Under the pieces are notes generated by a model. It made no database searches and was not told where the DNA came from. It saw only the letters and a program-made list of their open reading frames with translations. From Microbacterium thalassium (lineage in GTDB: Bacteria; Actinomycetota; Actinomycetes; Actinomycetales; Microbacteriaceae), in assembly GCF_014208045.1 (NCBI RefSeq), contig NZ_JACHML010000001.1, forward strand, positions 2,604,001 through 2,668,000: a stretch of 64,000 nt of DNA, given 5' to 3'. This document shows positions 57,597 to 64,000 of this stretch, one piece after another; position 1 is the stretch's first letter, and each line of letters opens with the position of its first letter. Both the position numbers and the translations under genes were made by a program.

Positions 57597-57617
57597 CCGA
57601 CGCCGAAGCGGCGTCGG
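57597..57617. repeat. 9-bp inverted repeat between pyk and the trehalose operon
   Basis: CCGACGCCG (57597-57605), AAG, CGGCGTCGG (57609-57617). It lies 41 bp after the pyk stop and directly before the -10 of the trehalose operon. It can be the pyk terminator, an operator, or both. Confidence 0.5.
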
Positions 57618-57658
57618 CGCACGGCGCCACTCCGGCGCGGTGCCCGCCGTCGGGAGGG

Positions 57659-59089
57659 TCAGCGGATGACTTCGGCGGAGCCGGCGCCGATGGTGTGCAC
57701 GCGGACGTCGTTGGTGGAGCCGGCGATCCCGGGAGGGGCGCCCGCGGTCATGATGACGCGATCGCCGATCTGCGCGCGACCGGACGACAGCAGCGTCTCA
57801 TCGAGGATCGCCAGCAGCTCGTCGGTCGTCTTCCCGCGTCGGACGAGGAACGTCTCGACGCCCCAGATGATCGCGCTGCGCGACCGCGTGCCCGGCAGGT
57901 CGGTGAAGCCCAGGATCGGCACCTCGTGACGCAGCCGCGACATGCGCCGCGCCGAGTCGCCGGACTGGCTGAACACGCACACGTACCGCGCGCCCACGAA
58001 GTCGGCGATGCTCGCCGCTGCGAGCGTGATCGCGCCGCCCTGCGTGCGCGGCTTCGTGCCGAGCGCGGGGATCCGCGACAGGCCCTCCCGCTCGGTCGAG
58101 GACACGATCCGGGCCATGGTCTCCACGACCGTGACCGGGTGGGCTCCCACGCTCGTCTCGCCCGAGAGCATGACCGCGTCGGCTCCGTCGAGGACCGCGT
58201 TGGCGACGTCGGAGGTCTCGGCGCGCGTGGGCACCGGGTTGTCGATCATCGACTCGAGCATCTGGGTCGCGACGATGACGGGCTTCGCCCAGCGCCGCGC
58301 GAGCTCGATGGCGCGCTTCTGCACGAGCGGCACCGTCTCCAGCGGCAGCTCGACGCCCAGGTCGCCGCGGGCCACCATGACGCCGTCGAACGCGTCGATG
58401 ATGTCCTGCAGATGGTCGACCGCCTCGGGCTTCTCGATCTTGGCGAACAGCGGGACGTCGCGCCCCTCCTCGGCCATGATGACGCGGGCGCGGATGACGT
58501 CCTTGGGGCTGCGCACGAACGACAGCGCCACGATGTCGGCGCCCAGCCGCAGCGCCCAGCGCAGGTCCGCCTCGTCCTTCTCGCTCAGCGCCGGCGCGCT
58601 GACGGCGACGCCGGGCAGGTTGATGCCCTTGTTGTTCGAGACCTTGCCGCCCACGACGACCTCGGTGCGCACCTTCACGCCGTCGCTGTCGAGCACGCGC
58701 AGGCGCACCTTGCCGTCGTCGATCAGCAGCGTGTCGCCGGCCTCGACGTCCTTCGCGAGCTCGGGGTACGTCGTCCCGCAGATCTCCTTGGTGCCGGGCA
58801 CGTCCTCGGTCGTGATCGTGAACTCGTCGCCCGGCGCCAGCTCGTGTGGACCGTCGACGAAGCGTGCGAGACGGATCTTCGGACCCTGCAGGTCGACGAG
58901 GATGCCGACGGCCTTGCCGGTGGTGTCGCTCGCGCGGCGCACGTAGGCGTAGGCCTTCTCGTGGTCGGCGTAGTCGCCGTGGCTCCGGTTGATGCGGGCG
59001 ACGTCCAGGCCCGCCCTCACCAGCTCTTCGACGGTCTCGTAGCTGGCGGTCGCAGGCCCCAGCGTGGCGACGATCTTGGCACGGCGCAT
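57659..59089 (-). CDS. pyk: Pyruvate kinase
   Basis: A 476-residue pyruvate kinase making pyruvate and ATP from PEP and ADP. N-terminus MRRAKIVATLGPAT is canonical; metal/substrate block IEKPEAVDHLQDII and MVARGDLGVELPLE; K+/Mg motif ATQMLESMI. AAGGA is 8 nt before the ATG at 59089; the ATG 6 nt earlier is too close to it. Glycolytic gene lying between two blocks of translation genes. Confidence 0.96.
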   Translation of the reverse strand: MRRAKIVATLGPATASYETVEELVRAGLDVARINRSHGDYADHEKAYAYVRRASDTTGKAVGILVDLQGPKIRLARFVDGPHELAPGDEFTITTEDVPGTKEICGTTYPELAKDVEAGDTLLIDDGKVRLRVLDSDGVKVRTEVVVGGKVSNNKGINLPGVAVSAPALSEKDEADLRWALRLGADIVALSFVRSPKDVIRARVIMAEEGRDVPLFAKIEKPEAVDHLQDIIDAFDGVMVARGDLGVELPLETVPLVQKRAIELARRWAKPVIVATQMLESMIDNPVPTRAETSDVANAVLDGADAVMLSGETSVGAHPVTVVETMARIVSSTEREGLSRIPALGTKPRTQGGAITLAAASIADFVGARYVCVFSQSGDSARRMSRLRHEVPILGFTDLPGTRSRSAIIWGVETFLVRRGKTTDELLAILDETLLSSGRAQIGDRVIMTAGAPPGIAGSTNDVRVHTIGAGSAEVIR

Positions 59090-59140
59090 AGCCATCGTCC
59101 TTTCGCAGTTGAACAGGACCACTCTTGCGCGACCCGGCAT

Positions 59141-59159
59141 CCGGCGGGTTTCCCGCCGG
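59141..59159. repeat. 8-bp perfect hairpin between trmD and pyk
   Basis: CCGGCGGG (59141-59148), TTT, CCCGCCGG (59152-59159). It lies 71 bp after the trmD stop: possible terminator of the rpsP operon or part of the pyk leader. A CATACT at 59198-59203 (minus strand) might be the pyk -10. Confidence 0.45.
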
Positions 59160-59230
59160 TAACGAGCACATGTCGCGCGAACGCGGTCTCCTCCAGGAGT
59201 ATGTCAGGAACTCCCGGGCGCCGGCGCACG

Positions 59231-59908
59231 CTACGGGAGCAGGTCGGGCCGGTGCCGCTTCGTGCGCTCCAGGCTCTGCTCGCGCCGCCACGCCGCGATC
59301 GCGGCGTGGTTGCCGCTGAGGAGCACCGGCGGAACCTCGATGCCTCGCCAGACGGCGGGCTTGGTGTAGCTCGGGTACTCCAGCAGCCCGTCCTCATGGG
59401 ACTCCTCGACGAGGCTGTCGGGGTTGCCGACGACGCCGGGGATCAGGCGCGAGACGGCCTCGATGACGGCCATGGCCGCCACCTCACCGCCGTTGAGGAC
59501 GTAGTCGCCGAGGCTGACCAGGCGCACGCGGCCGCGCTCGGCGTAGTGGTCGACGACGCGCTGGTCGATGCCCTCGTAGCGGCCGCACGCGAACACGAGC
59601 TGCTGCTCCGCGGCGAGTTCGCGCGCCATGGCCTGCGTGAAGCGCTCACCGGCCGGCGAGGGCACCAGCAGCACGGCGTCGGGCGACAGCACGGCGTCGA
59701 GCGCCTCGCCCCACGGCTCGGGCTTCATGACCATTCCGGCGCCGCCGCCGTAGGGGGTGTCGTCGACCGTGCGATGACGGTCGTGCGTCCAGTCCCGCAG
59801 GTCGTGGACGTGCAGATCGAGGATGCCGCGATCGCGGGCCTTGCCGATCAGCGAGACGTCGAGCACATCGAAGAACGCCGGGAAGATCGTGACGATGTCG
59901 ATGCGCAT
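59231..59908 (-). CDS. trmD: tRNA (guanine-N1-)-methyltransferase TrmD
   Basis: A 225-residue SPOUT methyltransferase making m1G37. [26 protein letters not shown] and [17 protein letters not shown] at the N-terminal half, the knot region [15 protein letters not shown] and [31 protein letters not shown] are all standard. Last gene of rpsP-khpA-rimM-trmD, 30 bp after rimM. Confidence 0.97.
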   Translation of the reverse strand: MRIDIVTIFPAFFDVLDVSLIGKARDRGILDLHVHDLRDWTHDRHRTVDDTPYGGGAGMVMKPEPWGEALDAVLSPDAVLLVPSPAGERFTQAMARELAAEQQLVFACGRYEGIDQRVVDHYAERGRVRLVSLGDYVLNGGEVAAMAVIEAVSRLIPGVVGNPDSLVEESHEDGLLEYPSYTKPAVWRGIEVPPVLLSGNHAAIAAWRREQSLERTKRHRPDLLP

Positions 59909-59938
59909 GGCTTCGAGTGTAGGGATGCGGTGCCGCGA

Positions 59939-60601
59939 TCAGCCCGCGCGGTCGGGGCCCGCCGCGTCGTCATCCGCCTCGGCGGCCGCGTCGCCGCCGG
60001 CGTCCTCGTCGGCGATCTCCTCGAACAGGCCGTCGGGCGGCGTGACGGTCAGGCGCCCGGCCTGGATGTCGACCTCGGGGACGATGGCCTTGACGAAGGG
60101 GACGAGCACCTCGCGGTCGTCGTCCACGCGGATGACCAGCAGGTCCTGTGCGGGCATGTGATCGACCCGCACGACGCGTCCGACACGCGCGTCGTCGCGG
60201 ATGACGTCGAGGCCCACCAGCTGGTGGTCGTACCAGGCGTCGTCCTCGGCGGGAGCGGCGGTGGCGTCCTCGTCGATCCAGAGGATGGCGCGCACGAGCT
60301 CCTCGGCGGCGGTGCGGTCGTCGACGCCCTCGAAGAAGGCCACGGGATGGGAGTTCATCCACTTGAACTCGCGGACCGTGAGCGGCTTCCCGTGCCAGGG
60401 TGAGGACTCGGGAACCTGAAGAGTGAAGACGGCGCCCGGGACGAAGCGTCCGTCGGGGTCGTCGGTGTACAGCTCGAGCTTGAGGGCGCCCTTGAGGCCG
60501 TGGGCCTTCACGAGCCGGCCCACGCGGAGCTGGGTCCGCCCCGCCGGCGGGGTCGCGCGCGCGCGACCGGTCTCGGCCTTTCCGGCCTCGCCGCCCGTCA
60601 C
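59939..60601 (-). CDS. rimM: Ribosome maturation factor RimM
   Basis: A 220-residue RimM for 30S head assembly (binds S19). N-terminal domain LRVGRLVKAHGLKGALKLELYTDDPDGRFVPGAVFTL and C-terminal PRC-barrel domain (DHQLVGLDVIRDDARVGRVVRVDHMPAQDLLVIR, VPFVKAIVPEVDI). An acidic tail of about 30 residues follows. GTG start one base after the khpA stop, so it is coupled. Confidence 0.94.
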   Translation of the reverse strand: MTGGEAGKAETGRARATPPAGRTQLRVGRLVKAHGLKGALKLELYTDDPDGRFVPGAVFTLQVPESSPWHGKPLTVREFKWMNSHPVAFFEGVDDRTAAEELVRAILWIDEDATAAPAEDDAWYDHQLVGLDVIRDDARVGRVVRVDHMPAQDLLVIRVDDDREVLVPFVKAIVPEVDIQAGRLTVTPPDGLFEEIADEDAGGDAAAEADDDAAGPDRAG

Positions 60602-60602
60602 G

Positions 60603-60833
60603 TCAGTCGTCCGCGACGTCGACGCGCACACGGCGGCCGTCGGCGAGGGCGGTGATGAGGGTGCGCAGCGCTTTGGCCGTGCGGCCGCCGCGCCCGATGA
60701 CCCGTCCCCGGTCGTCCACGTGGACGTGCACCTCGAGCACGTCACCGCGGGGCGTGGAGGAGGACTGGATGCGGACGTCGTCGGGGTGGTCCACGATCCC
60801 CTTGACGACGTGCTCGAGCGCGGCGGCGAGCAC
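60603..60833 (-). CDS. khpA: KH-domain RNA-binding protein KhpA
   Basis: A 76-residue KH protein. LEHVVKGIVDHPDDVRIQ and VHVHVDDRGRVIGRGGRTAKALRTLI contain the GxxG loop (GRGG). It binds RNA with KhpB and affects cell size and division in several Gram-positives. Start is GTG, overlapping the rpsP stop (TAG/GTG) by one base. Confidence 0.95.
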   Translation of the reverse strand: MLAAALEHVVKGIVDHPDDVRIQSSSTPRGDVLEVHVHVDDRGRVIGRGGRTAKALRTLITALADGRRVRVDVADD

Positions 60834-61255
60834 TACTCTGCGTCGGTCTCGTCGGCGGCGGGAGCCTCGGCCTCAGCCTCGGCAGCCGGCTCCTCGGCCT
60901 TCTTCTCGACCTTGGGCTTGACGACCGACTTCTTCGAGGCGTCGACCTCGAAGGCCGGCTTGGCCTCGGCGGTCTTCAGGGTGGACTTCGCGTCCTTCTC
61001 GCCCTTGAAGGTGCCCCAGTCGCCCGTGATCTTGAGGATGGCGCGGACCTGCTCGGTCGGCTGGGCGCCGACGCTGAGCCAGTACTGCGCACGGTCGGAG
61101 TCGACCTCGATGAACGAGGGCTCCTCGGTGGGGTGGTACTTGCCGATCTCCTCGATCACGCGACCGTCGCGCTTGGTGCGCGAGTCGGCGACGACGATGC
61201 GGTAGTACGGGGCACGGATCTTGCCGAGCCGCTTGAGACGAATCTTGACAGCCAC
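60833..61255 (-). CDS. rpsP: 30S ribosomal protein S16
   Basis: A 140-residue S16. The core [41 protein letters not shown] is canonical, ending about residue 85; then an Ala/Lys/Glu-rich tail of about 50 residues ([24 protein letters not shown]). Tail length is characteristic of Actinobacteria. GTG start with AGGAGAATC upstream. Confidence 0.96.
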   Translation of the reverse strand: MAVKIRLKRLGKIRAPYYRIVVADSRTKRDGRVIEEIGKYHPTEEPSFIEVDSDRAQYWLSVGAQPTEQVRAILKITGDWGTFKGEKDAKSTLKTAEAKPAFEVDASKKSVVKPKVEKKAEEPAAEAEAEAPAADETDAE

Positions 61256-61349
61256 GATTCTCCTGAAAAGTGTGGAAACGGATTGAACCGGTCGCCGTGA
61301 GCGTGGGGTGCACACCCGGCGGAAGCTCTGGGATGGACCTCGGCGCTGG

Positions 61350-61382
61350 ATAGAGGGTCGAGCGCCACGTCCGACCCTCTAT
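61350..61382. repeat. 11-bp hairpin at the 5' end of the rpsP leader
   Basis: ATAGAGGGTCG (61350-61360), 11-nt loop, CGACCCTCTAT (61372-61382); all 11 pairs match, and it can extend by a G-T and a G-C. It overlaps the rpsP -10, so a transcript from that promoter would begin just inside it. Confidence 0.55.
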
Positions 61383-61410
61383 TCTGCCAGATCGAAGCGG
61401 ATGCCGCGAA
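61381..61410 (-). promoter_or_regulatory. rpsP promoter
   Basis: Minus-strand -10 CAGAAT (61381-61386) within TGGCAGAATAGA, 18-bp spacer, -35-like TTCGCG (61405-61410). It matches the rplS promoter in the -10 region and spacing. Leader is about 120 nt. Confidence 0.55.
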
Positions 61411-61446
61411 CCGGTGCGCGGCCGACGCGCCGCAGGGGCGGCATGC

Positions 61447-61452
61447 CAGACT
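61447..61452 (+). promoter_or_regulatory. -10 element of the carboxylate-amine ligase gene (leaderless)
   Basis: CAGACT, 6 nt before the GTG at 61459. It is divergent from the rpsP promoter about 40 bp away. Confidence 0.4.
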
Positions 61453-61458
61453 GTGCGC

Positions 61459-62622
61459 GTGACCGTGTCGTTCGCAGCGTCCGCGCGTTCGTCGGTCGGC
61501 CTCGAGTGGGAGATCATGCTCGCAGACGGGGAGACCGGCGATCTGGTCCCGCGCGCACCCGAGGTCCTCGCGGCGGTCGCCGACGTCGCGGCCCGCGAGC
61601 GATTCACCGTGACCGGCGAGCTGCTGACCAACACGGTCGAGGTGACCAGCGGGGTCGGTTCGACCCTCGCCGCCGCCGTCGCCGACATCGCCGACGCGAT
61701 CGCCGCCGTCCGCACGGTCACCGACCCGCGCGACATCGCGCTGCTGTGCGCCGGCAGTCATCCGTTCGCCCAGTGGTACGACCAGAGCGTCACCGACAAG
61801 ACGCGCTACCACGCGCTCATCGACCGGACCCAGTGGTGGGGCCGGAACATGATGATCTGGGGCATCCACGTGCACGTCGGCGTCGAGGACGTCGCCAAGG
61901 TCTTCCCGCTCATCGGCGCCCTGTCGACCTTCCTCCCCCACCTCCAGGCGCTGTCGGCCTCGAGCCCGTTCTGGGCCGGGGAGCGCACCGGCTACGCCTC
62001 CAATCGGGCGCTGGTGTTCCAGCAGCTTCCGACCGCGGGCCTGCCCTGGCCGCTGACGGACTGGACCCAGTTCGAGTCGTATCTGGACGACATGGTCGGC
62101 ACCGGCGTCATGCACGACGTCACCGAGGTCCGGTGGGACATCCGGCCCGCCCCGCGCTGGGGCACGATCGAGGTGCGCGCGTGCGACGGCATGTCGACGC
62201 TCGCCGAGCTCGCGGCGGTCGCCGCGCTCGTGCAGACGCTTGTCGAGCACTTCTCGCGCGAGCTGGACGCCGGCAGGCCCCTGCCGTCGCTTCCCCCGTG
62301 GTTCGTGCGCGAGAACAAGTGGCGCGCGGCGCGCTACGGCCTGGAAGCGGAGGTCATCGTCGATCGGTCGGGACGCCAGGTTCCGGTTCGGGAGCACCTC
62401 GCCGAGACGATGGAGCGCGTCGCCGGCGTCGCCGCCGAACTCGACTGCGCACGCGAGTTCGCCGGCCTCGACGCGATCCTGCGCACGGGTGCGAGCTACG
62501 CCCGCCAGCTCGCGGTCGCGGACGCCGCCGCCGGAGATCTGCACGTCGTCGTGCAGCACCTCATCCGTGAGTTCCGCGAGGGTCCGACGCTGCGCGCGCG
62601 CCCGCCGAAGGACACTCCATGA
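61459..62622 (+). CDS. Carboxylate-amine ligase (YbdK/GCS2 family)
   Basis: A 387-residue glutamate-cysteine ligase-like protein of the GCS2 family. SVGLEWEIMLADGETGDLVPRAPEVL holds the ATP-site E-x-E; GELLTNTVEVTSGV and MMIWGIHVHVGVED and WDIRPAPRWGTIEVRACDGMSTLAEL are the family blocks. YbdK has weak glutamate-cysteine ligase activity; the actinobacterial role is open, since these organisms make mycothiol. GTG is supported by a -10 6 nt upstream. Overlaps the next gene by 4 bp. Confidence 0.9.
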   Translation: MTVSFAASARSSVGLEWEIMLADGETGDLVPRAPEVLAAVADVAARERFTVTGELLTNTVEVTSGVGSTLAAAVADIADAIAAVRTVTDPRDIALLCAGSHPFAQWYDQSVTDKTRYHALIDRTQWWGRNMMIWGIHVHVGVEDVAKVFPLIGALSTFLPHLQALSASSPFWAGERTGYASNRALVFQQLPTAGLPWPLTDWTQFESYLDDMVGTGVMHDVTEVRWDIRPAPRWGTIEVRACDGMSTLAELAAVAALVQTLVEHFSRELDAGRPLPSLPPWFVRENKWRAARYGLEAEVIVDRSGRQVPVREHLAETMERVAGVAAELDCAREFAGLDAILRTGASYARQLAVADAAAGDLHVVVQHLIREFREGPTLRARPPKDTP

Positions 62623-63089
62623 CCGACGAACCGGGGGGCCGCACGCGCGGCGACTGGCTGGTCGCGGCGCAGTTCCTGCTGCTGGCCGCGCTGCTGCTGC
62701 CGGGCGCGCCGCTGTGGAGCGCGCCGTGGCTCACGGCGGTGGCGGCGGCGATCGCGATCGCCGGGACGGCCCTCGCCGCCGCGGGCCTGCTCGCGATCGG
62801 CCGCGACATCGTGCCGTGGGTCGCCCCGCGCCCGGGTGCGCCGCTGCGCACGGGCGGCGTCTACCGCTTCACCCGGAACCCGATCTATCTCGGCATCCTC
62901 ATCGGCGCCGCCGGATGGGTGCTGTGGCGCGCGCGCATCGAGCTCATCGTCGTGTGGGCTCTGCTGGCCGTCGTGCTGGTGACGAAGGCGCGCGTCGAGC
63001 AGCGGCACCTGATCGACGCGTTCGGCGACGACTACCGCGCCTACGCGGACCGCACGCCGCTGGTGCTGTGGGGCCGCGGCATCCGCTGA
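62619..63089 (+). CDS. Isoprenylcysteine carboxyl methyltransferase-like membrane protein
   Basis: A 156-residue protein with four membrane segments and the ICMT/phospholipid methyltransferase C-terminal motif: RTGGVYRFTRNPIYLGILIGAAGW, then VEQRHLIDAFGDDYRAYADRTP, which form the SAM-binding region. Substrate unknown; these bacterial proteins methylate lipids or other membrane substrates. ATG overlaps the upstream stop (ATGA), so it is co-translated with the ligase. Confidence 0.88.
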   Translation: MTDEPGGRTRGDWLVAAQFLLLAALLLPGAPLWSAPWLTAVAAAIAIAGTALAAAGLLAIGRDIVPWVAPRPGAPLRTGGVYRFTRNPIYLGILIGAAGWVLWRARIELIVVWALLAVVLVTKARVEQRHLIDAFGDDYRAYADRTPLVLWGRGIR

Positions 63090-63095
63090 GCGGGC

Positions 63096-64000
63096 TCAGC
63101 CCTTGCCGAGCATCTTCTGGAGCTCGGCGAGATCGGCCTCGCTGGGCGCGCCCTGGCCCGCGCCGAGGCCGAACCCCGAGCCCGTCGGGGTGGCCGGCGC
63201 CTGAGCGGCGAGCTGGGCGTTCTCGGCCGCGCGCTTCGCGGGGTTGCCCGAGCGCGAACCGCCGCCGCCGCCCTTCTTCTTGCCGCCCCGCTTGGACGAG
63301 CCTCCAGGGCGTCCCGCGCCGGGAACCGGGCCCATGCCCGGGATGTTCGGCACGCCGCCCTTGGCGACGGTCTTCATCATCTTCGCCGCCTGGTCGAAGC
63401 GCTGCACGAGCTGGTTGACGTCCGTCACGGTCATGCCCGATCCGCGCGCGATGCGCAGGCGCCGGGATCCGTTGAGGACCTTCGGGTTGCGGCGCTCGCC
63501 GGGGGTCATCGAGCGGATGATGGCCTCGGTGCGGTCGATCTCGCGCTCGTCGAAGTCCTCGATCTGCTGCTTCATCGAGCCCATGCCCGGGAGCATCCCG
63601 AGCATCTTCTTCATCGAGCCCATCTTCTTCAGCTGCTGCATCTGCTGCAGGAAGTCCTCGAGCGTGAAGGTCTCGGTCGCGAGCTTCTCGGCGACCTTGA
63701 GCGCCTCCTCCTCGTCGAAGGCCTGCTGGGCCTGCTCGATGAGCGTGAGGATGTCGCCGAGGTCGAGGATGCGGCTGGCCATGCGGTCGGGGTGGAACGC
63801 CTCGATGTCGTCCAGGCCCTCGCCCGTGGAGGCGTAGATGATGGGGCGGCCGGTCACGCTCGCGACCGACAGCGCGGCGCCGCCGCGCGCGTCGCCGTCG
63901 AGCTTGGTGAGCACGACGCCCGAGAAGTCGACGCCGTCCTGGAACGCCTTCGCCGTGTTGACGGCGTCCTGGCCGATCATCGCGTCGATGACGAACAGGA
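63096..64000 (-). CDS. ffh: Signal recognition particle protein Ffh, C-terminal part (cut by window edge)
   Basis: Only the last 301 codons are in the window; the start lies beyond 64000. Visible are the end of the GTPase domain (FVIDAMIGQDAVNTAKAF, VVLTKLDGDARGGAALS, GTGE-like STGEGLDDIEAFHPDRM) and the Met-rich M domain (MQQLKKMGSMKKMLGMLPGMGSMK, RRLRIARGSGMTVTDVNQLVQRF). A Gly/Lys-rich tail follows. It binds the 4.5S RNA and signal sequences. Convergent with the ICMT-like gene, 6 bp apart. Confidence 0.95.
   Translation of the reverse strand, partial: LFVIDAMIGQDAVNTAKAFQDGVDFSGVVLTKLDGDARGGAALSVASVTGRPIIYASTGEGLDDIEAFHPDRMASRILDLGDILTLIEQAQQAFDEEEALKVAEKLATETFTLEDFLQQMQQLKKMGSMKKMLGMLPGMGSMKQQIEDFDEREIDRTEAIIRSMTPGERRNPKVLNGSRRLRIARGSGMTVTDVNQLVQRFDQAAKMMKTVAKGGVPNIPGMGPVPGAGRPGGSSKRGGKKKGGGGGSRSGNPAKRAAENAQLAAQAPATPTGSGFGLGAGQGAPSEADLAELQKMLGKG

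Overview
The window is high-GC DNA (about 70% by eye) with almost no intergenic space and frequent GTG starts. Gene content points to an actinobacterium of the family Microbacteriaceae, probably Microbacterium or a close relative: GatCAB, MnmA with a cysteine desulfurase, rpsB-tsf-pyrH-frr-cdsA, rpsP-khpA-rimM-trmD, DUF2469, and GlgE/TreYZ alpha-glucan metabolism. The genus is an inference from family content, not a database match. I see no rRNA, CRISPR array, insertion sequence, prophage or defence island. This looks like chromosomal core, and I did not find a clearly new multi-gene system.

Layout. 1-9.9 kb: an FAD-dependent dehydrogenase, two acyl-CoA thioesterases, DedA, the ribosome-associated ABC-F protein EttA, a lipoprotein, SSB, a MocR-type regulator with a likely autoregulatory operator, and small unknowns. 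9.9-12.9 kb: tRNA-Arg(TCT), oligoribonuclease, tRNA-His(GTG) whose encoded CCA directly abuts the ATG of a zincin-like metallopeptidase, then ClpS and a DUF2017 protein in overlapping frames; a P-loop kinase-like protein and a GerW-like protein follow on the other strand. 12.9-24.3 kb: DinB, GatB-GatA-GatC, acyl-CoA ligase, YciI-like protein, LigA, MnmA and cysteine desulfurase. 24.4-30.8 kb: glgX-glgE-glgB, ended by a 16-bp perfect hairpin. 30.8-41.6 kb: a thioredoxin-TPR protein coupled to an unusual membrane/lipoprotein fusion, an AI-2E-family permease, a small hydrolase/transglycosylase operon, then divIVA-like, cdsA, frr, pyrH, tsf and rpsB, with a structured rpsB leader. 41.9-50.4 kb: degenerate M23 peptidase, XerC, a Tat-like secreted protein, and the run rplS-lepB-rnhB-DUF2469-yraN-comM-dprA. 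50.5-64 kb: methionine aminopeptidase, the trehalose operon glgX-treY-treZ, pyruvate kinase, rpsP-khpA-rimM-trmD, a carboxylate-amine ligase, an ICMT-like membrane methyltransferase, and the C-terminal part of ffh running off the right edge.

How it fits together. Two carbohydrate clusters together can build alpha-glucan (GlgE, GlgB), debranch it (two GlgX/TreX-type enzymes) and turn it into trehalose (TreY, TreZ). The translation genes lie in two blocks; rplS, which often follows trmD, is separated from it by pyk, the trehalose operon and map.

The most consistent non-coding signal is leaderless architecture: at least ten genes have a TANNNT -10 hexamer exactly 6-7 nt before the start codon, which also fixes several starts. 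rpsP and rplS share an identical 12-bp -10 region. Other points of interest are the tRNA-His/start-codon junction, the MocR operator, the rpsB leader, the internal lipobox protein, and an apparent enrichment of the word GGATGC/GCATCC.
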